From Caldithrix sp. (GTDB lineage: Bacteria > Zhuqueibacterota > Zhuqueibacteria > Oceanimicrobiales > Oceanimicrobiaceae), in contig SMXC01000199.1 in the NCBI GenBank assembly GCA_004356825.1, positions 1-42,856 of the forward strand: a DNA stretch of 42,856 bases. Reading direction: 5' to 3'. This document shows, in pieces, positions 26,170-34,616 of the stretch. Below the pieces are notes generated by a model that saw only the letters and a program-made list of their open reading frames with translations, had not been told where the DNA came from and did no database searches. The position numbers and the translations under genes are program-made. The first letter of the stretch is position 1, and every line of letters begins with the position of its first letter.

Positions 26170-27384
26170 ATGATCGCTGTAAAAGATGCAATTGAGATTA
26201 CTTTAGACGAAGCTGCTCCCCGTGGCGTCGAGGAAGTTGAGCTCAAAAACGCATCCGGCTATATTCTTGCCGAAGACATTTTTTCAGATATCGATGTGCC
26301 TCCCTTTGAAAAATCTTCCATGGATGGTTATGCGTTTAAGGCCGCTGATTGTCAAAATAAGTTGACAACCCTAGACGTTGTGGGATCTATCCCCGCTGGC
26401 GTTTATCCGGATTTTGAAGTAGAACATGGGCAAGCAGCCAAGATTATGACAGGCGCTCCTTTACCCCAAGGTGCAGACAGTGTCCAGATGGTCGAGAAAA
26501 CTCAAGCCATCGGCGAAAATAAGGTCAAAATTTTGGAACCGGTTTCGTTAGGAAAAAACGTAGCCAGGAAAAGTGAAGTTATCAAAGCAGACTCTAAGGT
26601 ACTCTCAAAAGGAGTCTTTATTAGTCCGGCGGTGGCCGGCGCTCTGGCAACTGTTGGTATGGCAAGGGTCAGCATTTTTAAAAGACCCGAAGTTGGCATT
26701 CTGGTGACAGGTGACGAATTAGTCGAAGTTGCCCAAAAGCCTAAGGCCGGTCAAATCAGAAGTAGCAACGGTTATTCGCTTTATAGTCAGGTGGTTGACT
26801 CAGGAGCTTTGCCTGAGCTCTTCGGAATAGTGCCGGACAATATTGAGTATTTAACTAAGAGCATTGAACTTGGACTGCAAAAGGATGTGCTGTTGATTTC
26901 CGGCGGTGTTTCTATGGGAGATTATGATTTTGTTGAGGAGGTTATGTTAGAACACGGTGTAAAAATATTTTATGACAAGGTTAATATCAAGCCGGGAAAG
27001 CCAACGGTTTTCGGCCGAACCTCCGAGGCGCTTGTTTTCGGTCTACCGGGAAACCCGGTTTCGGCCAGCACCATTTTCGAAATTATTGTCAGGCCTGCTC
27101 TTCGTAAGATGATGGGATTTTCAAATTATCATAGTGTGAAAATGGAGGCGACTTTAGAAAAAGATTATGCAACTAATACCAAAAGGGAAAACTATCATCC
27201 CGCCTGGACTTTTATGAAAGATAATTCTTTTTATACCTCTCCTATTCAATCACGAGGCTCTGCTGATGTGGTAGCGTTTGCGAATAGTAATTCTTATTTG
27301 ATTACCACTAAAGGCAAACAGGAATTTAACTCAGGTGAAACGATTGAGGTGATTTTGCGTCCCGAATTCTGGAAAACAATGTAA
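26170..27384 (+). CDS. moeA: Molybdopterin molybdenumtransferase
   Basis: MoeA inserts molybdate into adenylated molybdopterin to form Mo cofactor. The 404-aa protein has the expected pieces: 'PPFEKSSMDGYAFKA' (residues about 43-57), 'IMTGAPLPQGADSVQMVE', 'VGILVTGDELVE' (MoCF-biosynthesis domain), 'LLISGGVSMGDYDFVEEV', and 'VFGLPGNPVSASTIFE'. The C-terminal domain IV is present. No other Mo-cofactor genes are in the window, so the gene is isolated between a SPOR protein and an amidase; it starts 16 bases after the former. Confidence 0.95.
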   Translation: MIAVKDAIEITLDEAAPRGVEEVELKNASGYILAEDIFSDIDVPPFEKSSMDGYAFKAADCQNKLTTLDVVGSIPAGVYPDFEVEHGQAAKIMTGAPLPQGADSVQMVEKTQAIGENKVKILEPVSLGKNVARKSEVIKADSKVLSKGVFISPAVAGALATVGMARVSIFKRPEVGILVTGDELVEVAQKPKAGQIRSSNGYSLYSQVVDSGALPELFGIVPDNIEYLTKSIELGLQKDVLLISGGVSMGDYDFVEEVMLEHGVKIFYDKVNIKPGKPTVFGRTSEALVFGLPGNPVSASTIFEIIVRPALRKMMGFSNYHSVKMEATLEKDYATNTKRENYHPAWTFMKDNSFYTSPIQSRGSADVVAFANSNSYLITTKGKQEFNSGETIEVILRPEFWKTM

Positions 27385-27404
27385 ATCAAAAACCGGTGAA
27401 TTAA

Positions 27405-29198
27405 TTGCCAAGTATAATATCCCTAATATTTTTTGTAATCCTCCTCCCTTTAAAAACAAATGCTCAACTGACAGTTGACGTTGTTTACCCCCGAGAAGAA
27501 CAAATTGTCAGTGCTTCAGACTCGACGTTTATTTTTGGCGCTGCGAATAATCCGGCGGCCCGGGTTTTTGTAAATGGTTTACCGATGAGGATGTATTCTA
27601 ATGGCGCTTTCATGGGTATGGTTCCGATTTCGACCGGTGACTTCTTGTTTAAATGCATTGCTCAAACGGAGTCGGATTCGGTAGAAGTTATCATTAATGT
27701 AGTTGTTGCTCCTTATTTAACCACGACCCGGAATGATACCATCGCAATTGACAGCACCTTTTTTTTGCCAGGTCAGAATATTGAACTACGCGCGGGTGAT
27801 TATCTTGAAATTGCATTTAAAGGCACACCTGGCCTGACTGCCTCTTTTAGCATTCCGGGTTTGATTGAAGACGCCGAAATGGTGGAAGCGCCCCCTCGGA
27901 AAGAATTCTATTGGGGCGAATCGGTATTTGGTGTCGGTAAAATTACACCGACACCGGACGTGGCCGGAATATACTGCGGTGGTCTCTTTATCAAGCAAGA
28001 TACAGAAATGGACACCGTTGAGATTGAGTTTGAACTACTTGGGGCGAACGGAATCAGTGCAACTGCGATTGCCCCTGGAAGATTGACGGTTCGAAATGAT
28101 AGCAGCCCAAGGATTGTTGAACTTACAGAAGAAATAACCGTGGCTCGAACCGGTTCGGGTTTGGGTTATCAAATGTTTTTACCCGAAGGCGTGAAGTTGT
28201 GGGTTACCGGAAAAAAAGGAACTTATTATCGTGCTCAACTAAATAGTTTGGAAGATATCTGGGTGCCAGAAAGCAACTTGAAATTTCTGCCAGCTGGGAC
28301 GCCGATTCCATCAAGCACAATCGAACTTGTTAGATCCCGAAATTTTGATAGAAAAGTCAGAATTACATTTCATTTGCGTGAACGACTACCGTTTAAGATT
28401 GCTCAACTGAATGATCCCTCTGCGTTGATTGTTTCAATTTATGGCGCTACTTCAAATACGGATTGGATAAGGTATGATTTCGAAGATCCCCTGCTCAGAG
28501 AAATGAGCTGGTCACAACCTGTTAATGGTGTATATGAAGTAAAAATCTTACTCGACCAAAAACAACAATGGGGGTATAATCCTTATTACGACGGGACGAA
28601 TTTAGAACTTGAAATAAAGAAACCTCCAAAAAAGTTTTCACTAAAGTACATGACCATCTGCATAGATCCCGGACATGGCCCGGATAACGGAGCTATCGGC
28701 CCAACCCGGTTGAAGGAAAAAGATGCAAATATGCAGTTATCTTTGACATTAAAAGAAAAATTAGAGAAAAAAGGAGCAAAAGTTTTTTTAACTCGAAAAG
28801 ATCATCATGGGGCAGCACTTGCGGTTAGAACAAAATTGGCTGCATTTGTGCAGGCGGACGTTTTACTCAGCATTCACCACAATGCTTTGCCGGATGGGGT
28901 GAACCCTTTCGCAAACAAGGGTAGCAGCACTTATTACTATCATCCGCAAAGTCATGCTTTGGCAGTTGCGATTCAAAAAAGGTTACAAACAAAATTAAAA
29001 TTAACAAATTTTGGCCTTTATTATGATAACTTATCGATATGTAGAATTCCGCAAATGCCGGCTGTACTAATAGAGCCCGCTTTTATTATGCATCCGGATG
29101 AAGAAATGCAAATTAGAACCCGGAAGTATAAAAAAAATGCAGCGGATGCTATTGTCAAAGGTTTAGAGGATTTTTTAAAAAAGGCAAAAAAGAATTAA
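27405..29198 (+). CDS. N-acetylmuramoyl-L-alanine amidase (Amidase_3) with long N-terminal region
   Basis: This 597-aa exported enzyme cleaves the amide between muramic acid and the peptide stem. It starts at TTG (27405) with a signal peptide ('LIFFVILLPLKTNAQ'). Residues about 25-110 resemble an Ig-like domain, about 240-300 an SH3-like domain ('EGVKLWVTGKKGTYYRAQL'), and 310-405 an AMIN-like domain. The catalytic Amidase_3 domain (about 415-595) holds the zinc ligands in 'IDPGHGPDNGAIG', the 'LKEKDANMQL' glutamate and 'LLSIHHNA', plus the catalytic-glutamate region 'AVLIEPAFIMHPDEE'. It follows moeA by 20 bases and precedes a small lipoprotein. The neighbouring SPOR protein suggests action at the septum. 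Confidence 0.9.
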   Translation: MPSIISLIFFVILLPLKTNAQLTVDVVYPREEQIVSASDSTFIFGAANNPAARVFVNGLPMRMYSNGAFMGMVPISTGDFLFKCIAQTESDSVEVIINVVVAPYLTTTRNDTIAIDSTFFLPGQNIELRAGDYLEIAFKGTPGLTASFSIPGLIEDAEMVEAPPRKEFYWGESVFGVGKITPTPDVAGIYCGGLFIKQDTEMDTVEIEFELLGANGISATAIAPGRLTVRNDSSPRIVELTEEITVARTGSGLGYQMFLPEGVKLWVTGKKGTYYRAQLNSLEDIWVPESNLKFLPAGTPIPSSTIELVRSRNFDRKVRITFHLRERLPFKIAQLNDPSALIVSIYGATSNTDWIRYDFEDPLLREMSWSQPVNGVYEVKILLDQKQQWGYNPYYDGTNLELEIKKPPKKFSLKYMTICIDPGHGPDNGAIGPTRLKEKDANMQLSLTLKEKLEKKGAKVFLTRKDHHGAALAVRTKLAAFVQADVLLSIHHNALPDGVNPFANKGSSTYYYHPQSHALAVAIQKRLQTKLKLTNFGLYYDNLSICRIPQMPAVLIEPAFIMHPDEEMQIRTRKYKKNAADAIVKGLEDFLKKAKKN

Positions 29199-29213
29199 TA
29201 ATGAGGTGCTGCA

Positions 29214-29636
29214 ATGTTAAGTAGTAATTTAAATATAGGTCTGGTGTCATGCATTGCATTATTTGCAATATGCAGTTGTACAACATCAAAAAATGGTGGT
29301 GTGGTGCAAAATTCCGATGGGCTTGAAATGGTTTACGTGGACAAAGTTGATTCCGGCCAGAGCATTTTCGAGGCTGAAAAATTACAGGTTAACATCAGTG
29401 GAAACTTACCCTCTCCGGCCTACACATTTGAGCGCTTCGCCGTCAAATTAAAAGGAAAAGCCATCGAGATTATACCGCTGGCCAAATTTGATGCAACTAA
29501 AATGGTGGTTCAGGTCTTGGTGCCGTTTCAGGAGGTATGCTCTGTTGAAAACCTGAAACCTGGAACGTATAACATTCTAGTCCGCGGTCGTGGCGACACG
29601 GTTGTAAAAGCCGAAAGTATACAGGTTAAGAAGTAA
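29214..29636 (+). CDS. Small predicted lipoprotein of unknown function
   Basis: The 140-aa product starts with a hydrophobic signal ending in a lipobox-like 'LFAICSC' and then the polar 'TTSKNGGVVQ'. The rest is predicted beta-rich ('SIFEAEKLQVNISGNLPSP', 'VVVQVLVPFQ'-like) with no known motif; an Ig-like fold is plausible. A good GAGGTG ribosome site lies before the ATG. It follows the amidase by 15 bases and may be part of the same envelope module. I do not recognise the family. Confidence 0.65.
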   Translation: MLSSNLNIGLVSCIALFAICSCTTSKNGGVVQNSDGLEMVYVDKVDSGQSIFEAEKLQVNISGNLPSPAYTFERFAVKLKGKAIEIIPLAKFDATKMVVQVLVPFQEVCSVENLKPGTYNILVRGRGDTVVKAESIQVKK

Positions 29637-29663
29637 CGTTAAATCTAATAATGGGCTGCCTCT

Positions 29664-30602
29664 TTGAGTAAAGTAGGATTTTATTCCCACAATGATTACT
29701 TAAAACACAAAACAGGCCCCGGTCATCCCGAACGCCCTGAACGGCTGCAATATCTTACTCAGCATTTAAAAAAGACCGATGTTTTTGCAGGACTAACTTT
29801 TTTATCTCCCAGCCTCTGCGACATTAACCGAATTAAACAAATTCATCCCGGAAATTATGTTGAAAACATACAAAACGCTTGCAAAAACAGATCACATTCT
29901 TTAGATTCTGATACGGTCGTTTGCGAGGATTCTTATGAGACTGCGCTTTTGGCGGCGGGAGCGGTGGTAGATGCCTGTGATGCGATTGTTGAAGGAGCAT
30001 TGGAAAGTGCCTTCTGCGCTGTTCGGCCACCAGGTCATCACGCTGAACCTGCAAAAGCGATGGGGTTTTGTTTGTTCAACAATGTGGCGATTGCCGCCAG
30101 ATATTTACAGGCTCAGCATTCGATTAAAAAAGTCTGTATCATTGATTGGGATGTTCACCATGGTAACGGCACTCAAAGTGCCTTTTATGACGACCCGACG
30201 GTTTTTTACCTTAGTATCCATCAGCACCCGTTGTATCCCGGCACAGGATTAGCCGATGAGAAAGGTCAGGGCGAGGGAGCAGGAACGACGTTAAACTTTC
30301 CTTCTCCAGCCGGCTTTAGCGATAGAGAATACTTGCAGATGTTTGAAAATGATATCGCCCGGGCAGTCAGTAAATTTAAGCCCGAATTTATGTTGATTTC
30401 CGCAGGCTTTGATGCACACCAACATGATCCGCTGGCAAATATGAATGTCACTGAAGAGGGGTTTGCACGGATGACCCAGGTCGTGCATGATTTATCCAAA
30501 GAATTTTGTCAGGGAAGAATGATTTCGGTTTTGGAAGGCGGCTACGATTTGGATGCTCTGTCGCGAAGCGTGGAACATCACTTGCGAGTAATGTTAAAAT
30601 AA
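29664..30602 (+). CDS. Histone-deacetylase-family (AcuC/HDAC-like) hydrolase
   Basis: The 312-aa protein starts at TTG (29664); the upstream ATG at 29651 runs into a stop. It has the arginase/deacetylase fold with 'GPGHPERPERLQYL' at the N terminus, 'CAVRPPGHHAEPAKAMGFC' (the tandem active-site His), 'IIDWDVHHGNGTQ' (metal Asp/His), 'ISAGFDAHQHDPL' (metal Asp), and 'VLEGGYDLDALSRSVEHHL'. The family removes acetyl groups from lysines, polyamines or acetoin-related substrates. All catalytic residues are present, so it should be active. The substrate is unknown. pcm follows 27 bases later. Confidence 0.92.
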   Translation: MSKVGFYSHNDYLKHKTGPGHPERPERLQYLTQHLKKTDVFAGLTFLSPSLCDINRIKQIHPGNYVENIQNACKNRSHSLDSDTVVCEDSYETALLAAGAVVDACDAIVEGALESAFCAVRPPGHHAEPAKAMGFCLFNNVAIAARYLQAQHSIKKVCIIDWDVHHGNGTQSAFYDDPTVFYLSIHQHPLYPGTGLADEKGQGEGAGTTLNFPSPAGFSDREYLQMFENDIARAVSKFKPEFMLISAGFDAHQHDPLANMNVTEEGFARMTQVVHDLSKEFCQGRMISVLEGGYDLDALSRSVEHHLRVMLK

Positions 30603-30629
30603 AAATAATTTTTATGGGATACTTGAAGA

Positions 30630-31316
30630 GTGTTCGAATTTGAGAAAAATATTGGGTTAAAGCCGGGCGATACTTTTGCGCATCTCGAGGTAAGAAAAAA
30701 GATGATAAGGAGTCAAATTATCGCTCGAGGCGTAAAAAATCCGGCAGTACTCAAAGCCTTAGAAAAGGTGCCGCGCCATAGATTCGTGAACGAGAGTTTA
30801 GAAAACTCGGCTTATGATGATGCTCCGTTGCCGATTGGAGAGGGACAAACGATTTCACAGCCATTTATTATCGCATACATGACTGCCGCTTTAGAACTCA
30901 AGGGCGGCGAAAAAATTCTGGAGGTCGGCGCCGGGTCAGGCTATCAGGCGGCCGTTTTATCTGAAATTGTTGGGCAAGTTTATACGATTGAAATCAATGA
31001 AAATTTAGCGATAGATGTTGCTATGCGGTTAAAAAAAATAGGCTGCCATAATGTTTCACTGAAATTTGGGAACGGCTATAAAGGCTGGCCTGAACATGCA
31101 CCTTTTGACGGTATCATCGTCACGGCCGCACCGAATGCAATTCCACAGTCTTTAGTTGAGCAACTCAAAATAGGCGGGAAAATGGTCATTCCCGTAGGTA
31201 AGACCAACCAGGATTTGATTGTCGTCACAAAATTTCCGGACGGATCTGTTAAAAAAGAATCACGAATTCCGGTACGATTTGTCCCGATGATTCGTGAGAC
31301 CGAAAATGAAGAATAG
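30630..31316 (+). CDS. pcm: Protein-L-isoaspartate O-methyltransferase
   Basis: Pcm repairs isoaspartyl residues in damaged proteins. The 228-aa enzyme starts at GTG (30630) and includes 'MIRSQIIARGVKNPAVLKAL', 'VPRHRFVNES', 'AYDDAPLPIGEGQTISQPF' (the PCMT signature), the SAM-binding 'KILEVGAGSGYQAAVLSEI', 'GNGYKGWPEHAPFDGIIVTAA' and 'QLKIGGKMVIPVG'. Length is usual, with about 17 extra residues at the N terminus. It lies between an HDAC-family gene and rpiB with seven bases to the latter. Confidence 0.95.
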   Translation: MFEFEKNIGLKPGDTFAHLEVRKKMIRSQIIARGVKNPAVLKALEKVPRHRFVNESLENSAYDDAPLPIGEGQTISQPFIIAYMTAALELKGGEKILEVGAGSGYQAAVLSEIVGQVYTIEINENLAIDVAMRLKKIGCHNVSLKFGNGYKGWPEHAPFDGIIVTAAPNAIPQSLVEQLKIGGKMVIPVGKTNQDLIVVTKFPDGSVKKESRIPVRFVPMIRETENEE

Positions 31317-31322
31317 TGCTGA

Positions 31323-31961
31323 ATGAGAAAATTGATAACCGAGCACGATGTCATTGATGCCTCTAGAAAGCAGAAAACCGAGCTGACCGTTTCGCCTAAT
31401 TGTATTGTAACCCCTTCTGCTCGAGACGCAGCCGCTATTCGAGGGATCAGAATCCTTAAAAAAGAAATAACGGATACCTCCCCAACTCAGCAACTCTCCC
31501 CGAAAGTTCAATTCTCAGGCAAAATAATTATTGGTTCGGATCACGGCGGCTTTGAGTTAAAAGACATACTCAAAAACTATCTAACTGAATTGGGTTGGGA
31601 ATTCGATGATGTGGGCACGCATTCAACTGAGTCCGTGGACTACCCGGACTTTGCTTATGCAGTTGCTGAAAAAGTTACAAATGACGCAGGATTATTAGGT
31701 ATCATTATAGATGGAGCCGGTGTCGGCTCCGCGATGGCCGCAAATAAAGTTTGTGGAATTCGAGCGGCTTCGTGTCAGGATACTTACACTGCCAGAAATA
31801 GCCGACTTCATAATAATGCAAACGTTTTGACTCTCGGAAGTCGATCTCTTGGGATCGACGTTGCCAAAGAGATTGTAAAAACTTGGGTTGAGACTCGATT
31901 CGAGGGTGGTCGGCACCAAGCCAGGGTTAATAAAATCATGGCAATCGAAAAGAAGAAATAA
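31323..31961 (+). CDS. rpiB: RpiB/LacA/LacB-family sugar-phosphate isomerase with N-terminal extension
   Basis: The C-terminal 145 residues match ribose-5-phosphate isomerase B: 'KIIIGSDHGGFELKDIL', 'DDVGTHSTESVDYPDFAYAVAE', 'AANKVCGIRAASC', and 'SRLHNNANVLTLGSR'. The active-site 'CGTGIGM' segment reads 'DGAGVGS', so the usual catalytic Cys is Asp130. About 60 extra N-terminal residues ('RKLITEHDVIDAS', 'IVTPSARDAAAIRGIRI') resemble a small domain often seen with microcompartment-associated enzymes, ending in a flexible linker. No microcompartment shell genes are nearby. It should isomerise a pentose or tetrose phosphate, but the true substrate is uncertain. Confidence 0.85.
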   Translation: MRKLITEHDVIDASRKQKTELTVSPNCIVTPSARDAAAIRGIRILKKEITDTSPTQQLSPKVQFSGKIIIGSDHGGFELKDILKNYLTELGWEFDDVGTHSTESVDYPDFAYAVAEKVTNDAGLLGIIIDGAGVGSAMAANKVCGIRAASCQDTYTARNSRLHNNANVLTLGSRSLGIDVAKEIVKTWVETRFEGGRHQARVNKIMAIEKKK

Positions 31962-32165
31962 GCTAAAGCAAGAGATTGAATATTCAGGGAATCCTTTTAT
32001 GGTCTCAGCGGCCATTGTAAATCTGTTTGATTGTTTAGCATAAAGAAGATATTTGCGGGTACCATTCTCAAACCGAAACCTTGTTACCGTTTTTACGTTA
32101 ACCCAGTTAGAGTGCAGCCCAGTTTTTGATAACCAAAAATTAAAAGGAATTAGCTGAGAAATAAT

Positions 32166-32954
32166 ATGGCAGATAAAAAAAAGACCGGGGGTAGTGTAAT
32201 AAAAGCAGGTGAGGCTAAAAGAGAGTCGCGAAAGAGAATTTATCGATCACAAAGTGATAAAGTGATCGGTGGGGTTTGCGGTGGCTTTGCAGAGTATTTT
32301 AATATCGATGCATTAATCATTCGGATTATTTGGGCTGTTGCGTTTTTTGTGGGCGGTGTCGGCTTTTTGGCTTACATAGCGTGCTGGATTATCATCCCTG
32401 AAAACCCATCTCAAGCAAAAGACAAAGAAAAGTCTGATGGCAAAACGACTAACACTTCTTTAGTTTGGGGTTTTGTCCTCATTCTTATCGGTGCATGTTT
32501 CTTGTTTAGGGAGTTTAATTGGTTTAATTTTTATCCTTTCCATTGGTCATGGCATGGGCCTGGTGGGTGGCTTTGGAATTTTCGATTTGATTTTCTTTTA
32601 CCAATCGCCCTTATCGTAATTGGAGTTATTTATCTTTTCAAGGTGAGTAAAAGTGATAAACAAACAAGCGAAGTTAAAAAGAAACAAACATCCGGAGGTG
32701 CGACAATGGCAAATAAATTGATGCGGTCAATAAATGATAAAATGATAGGTGGCGTGTGCGGAGGCCTCGCAGAACATTTTAATATCGACCCTTCCCTAGT
32801 AAGAGTTGGTTTTGTGCTGGTAACTTTTGCAAGTGGTATCCTTTTCGGCATTGTAGCCTATGTCGTCATGATGATAGTCGTACCAGAGGAAACCGTTATC
32901 GAAGCGTCCGGTACAGCTGCTAAAACAACTGCTGCTAAAACAAAAAGCAAATAA
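32166..32954 (+). CDS. Tandem PspC-domain membrane protein
   Basis: The 262-aa product holds two PspC domains: one in about residues 23-78 ('DKVIGGVCGGFAEYFNIDALIIRIIWA' then a helix and 'CWIIIPEN'), a middle membrane segment ('LVWGFVLILIGACFLF' and 'LLPIALIVIGVIYLF') of LiaI/LiaF type, and a second PspC in about 184-240 ('INDKMIGGVCGGLAEHFNIDPSLVRVG'). PspC proteins take part in envelope-stress sensing. An internal GGAGGTG at 32694-32700 lies six bases before an in-frame ATG at 32706 and could start a stand-alone second PspC. The gene is followed by a related LiaI-like membrane protein. Confidence 0.88.
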   Translation: MADKKKTGGSVIKAGEAKRESRKRIYRSQSDKVIGGVCGGFAEYFNIDALIIRIIWAVAFFVGGVGFLAYIACWIIIPENPSQAKDKEKSDGKTTNTSLVWGFVLILIGACFLFREFNWFNFYPFHWSWHGPGGWLWNFRFDFLLPIALIVIGVIYLFKVSKSDKQTSEVKKKQTSGGATMANKLMRSINDKMIGGVCGGLAEHFNIDPSLVRVGFVLVTFASGILFGIVAYVVMMIVVPEETVIEASGTAAKTTAAKTKSK

Positions 32955-33025
32955 AACGTCTTCATGCAGGGCTTGGTCAGGCTGAGTAAAAGATAAATGG
33001 GCGATTAATTTTTACGGAGAACAAA

Positions 33026-33538
33026 ATGGCTGAGAGGGAGAAATCTTTTATTCCTGGTGCCGTGCTAATTATTATTGGTGTGGTTTTCTTATTCAATGAA
33101 CTCAATATTTTTAACTTTAGATGGCGATACCTGTATCCCATTTTAATGCTTGGCGGCAGTGCACTTTTTTTTGTTTCCATGTTTACTAAAAAGGAGAAGG
33201 GCGCTATTTTTCCCGCTACGGTTCTTCTGATATTAGGTTTGTTTTTTGCACTGCGCAATTTTGACATCTTTTCATTCGATTATTATTTTTATTACGTTCA
33301 AGACTTTTGGCCGATATTTTTAGTAGCCTTCGGCTCAGGATTTGTCGCCTTATTTTTTGTTAGGTCTGAGGATTGGGGAGTGCTGATTCCCGGAGGCGTA
33401 TTGCTTTTTCTGGGTATGGTTTTCTTTCTTAGGAACAGCGGATTTATTTATTGGCAAGATTTCGCTGACTATTGGCCTGTTGTGTTAATTATAATCGGGT
33501 TAAGTGTTGTTTTGAGCAGTTTAAGAAAAAAGACGTAA
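33026..33538 (+). CDS. LiaI/LiaF-like (DUF5668-type) membrane protein with three internal repeats
   Basis: The 170-aa protein has three similar units, each opening with a helix: 'FIPGAVLIIIGVVFLFNELNI', 'IFPATVLLILGLFFALRNFDI' and 'LIPGGVLLFLGMVFFLRNSGF'. Each is followed by a short aromatic loop and another helix, giving six predicted membrane segments. The pattern is typical of the LiaI-LiaF transmembrane region seen beside PspC domains in envelope-stress modules. GGAG seven bases before the ATG is a fair ribosome site. A strong intrinsic terminator ends the unit. Confidence 0.82.
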   Translation: MAEREKSFIPGAVLIIIGVVFLFNELNIFNFRWRYLYPILMLGGSALFFVSMFTKKEKGAIFPATVLLILGLFFALRNFDIFSFDYYFYYVQDFWPIFLVAFGSGFVALFFVRSEDWGVLIPGGVLLFLGMVFFLRNSGFIYWQDFADYWPVVLIIIGLSVVLSSLRKKT

Positions 33539-33568
33539 TAGTTTTTGTTATTCTTATTGCAAGAGTTC

Positions 33569-33593
33569 AGGCTCCTTTTTAGGAGCCTTTTTT
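33569..33593 (+). terminator. Rho-independent terminator
   Basis: AGGCTCCT (33569-33576) and AGGAGCCT (33581-33588) form a perfect 8-bp stem with a 4-base loop, followed by a run of Ts to 33593. It ends the PspC/LiaI-like unit and is the best terminator in the window. Confidence 0.9.
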
Positions 33594-33662
33594 GTTTTAA
33601 TTGTCTTGACTGGATCAGCAGTGCTGTTTATCTTGTGAAGAAATTAATAGAACGATTGAATT

Positions 33663-34616
33663 ATGAAGGCGCTTTATTTCCAAAATTCATTGGTTTTAAA
33701 AGAAATTTCCATTCCGGTTTTTCACGAAAATGAAGCCTTGGTTAAAGTGAAAATTGCCGGCATCTGTAACACCGACCTGGAATTGGTGAAGGGCTATATG
33801 GGATTTGAAGGAGTACTTGGCCATGAGTTCGTCGGCAGGGTTGAGAAAGCTGCAGAGCAAGAATGGGTTGGCAAACGTGTCTGTGGTGAGATAAATTTTG
33901 GCTGCGGGGAATGTTTCTATTGCAAAAGTGGCTTAAGCCGTCATTGTCCGAAGCGAACTGTATTGGGAATTCTTAATCAAAATGGCGCATTTGCCGAATA
34001 CGTCATTTTACCCATTAAAAATCTGCATGAAATTCCTCAAACCATTCCAGATTCTGCTGCGGTTTTTGTCGAACCGTTGGCAGCAGCTTTGGAAATTTTG
34101 GAGCAGATTCAAGTTGAGCGAAATCAGGATGTCGTTGTGATTGGTGATGGAAAATTAGGTCTACTGATTTGCCAGGTTCTTCAGTTGACCGGATGCGACC
34201 TCAGGCTTGTTGGTAAACACCCTAAAAAACTTTCTTTAGCACAATCCTGGGGAATCAAAACAGACAAGCTCAATGCGGCGGATGATCATAAAGTTGATAT
34301 TGTAGTTGAGGCTTCGGGTTCACCAAGCGGATTTTCGACCGCCATGCAGCTTGTGCGTCCGCGGGGCACACTTGTGTTGAAAAGCACTTACACTGATAAT
34401 TTGGAATTAGATGCGGCGCCAATCGTTATTGATGAAATCACAATTATTGGCTCCCGATGCGGTCCTTTTGACTCTGCAATCAAAACTTTAGAAAATAACT
34501 TGGTTAAAGTCGAAGGCTTAATCGATCAAACTTACCCATTTAGCCAGGCTTTGCAGGCATTTGAGCATGCAAAACAGCGAGATAGTATGAAAATTATTTT
34601 AGACTTCGATGAATAA
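33663..34616 (+). CDS. Zinc-dependent medium-chain dehydrogenase (MDR family)
   Basis: The 317-aa enzyme has catalytic-zinc ligands at Cys35 ('GICNTDLELV') and His54-Glu55 ('LGHEFVGRV'), four structural-zinc cysteines at 81, 84, 87 and 95 ('FGCGECFYCKSGLSRHC'), and a Rossmann loop 'VVVIGDGKLGLLICQVL' near 156-172. It belongs with threonine/sorbitol dehydrogenase-like alcohol dehydrogenases, and the substrate is unknown. It is slightly short for the family (typically 340-350 aa). The last eight bases overlap the start of aroB (ATGAATAA), implying coupling. Confidence 0.88.
   Translation: MKALYFQNSLVLKEISIPVFHENEALVKVKIAGICNTDLELVKGYMGFEGVLGHEFVGRVEKAAEQEWVGKRVCGEINFGCGECFYCKSGLSRHCPKRTVLGILNQNGAFAEYVILPIKNLHEIPQTIPDSAAVFVEPLAAALEILEQIQVERNQDVVVIGDGKLGLLICQVLQLTGCDLRLVGKHPKKLSLAQSWGIKTDKLNAADDHKVDIVVEASGSPSGFSTAMQLVRPRGTLVLKSTYTDNLELDAAPIVIDEITIIGSRCGPFDSAIKTLENNLVKVEGLIDQTYPFSQALQAFEHAKQRDSMKIILDFDE

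Noticed and set aside
31323-31961. Bacterial microcompartment locus suggested by the RpiB extension
   Set aside because: No shell proteins, phosphotransacylase or aldehyde dehydrogenase genes in the window.
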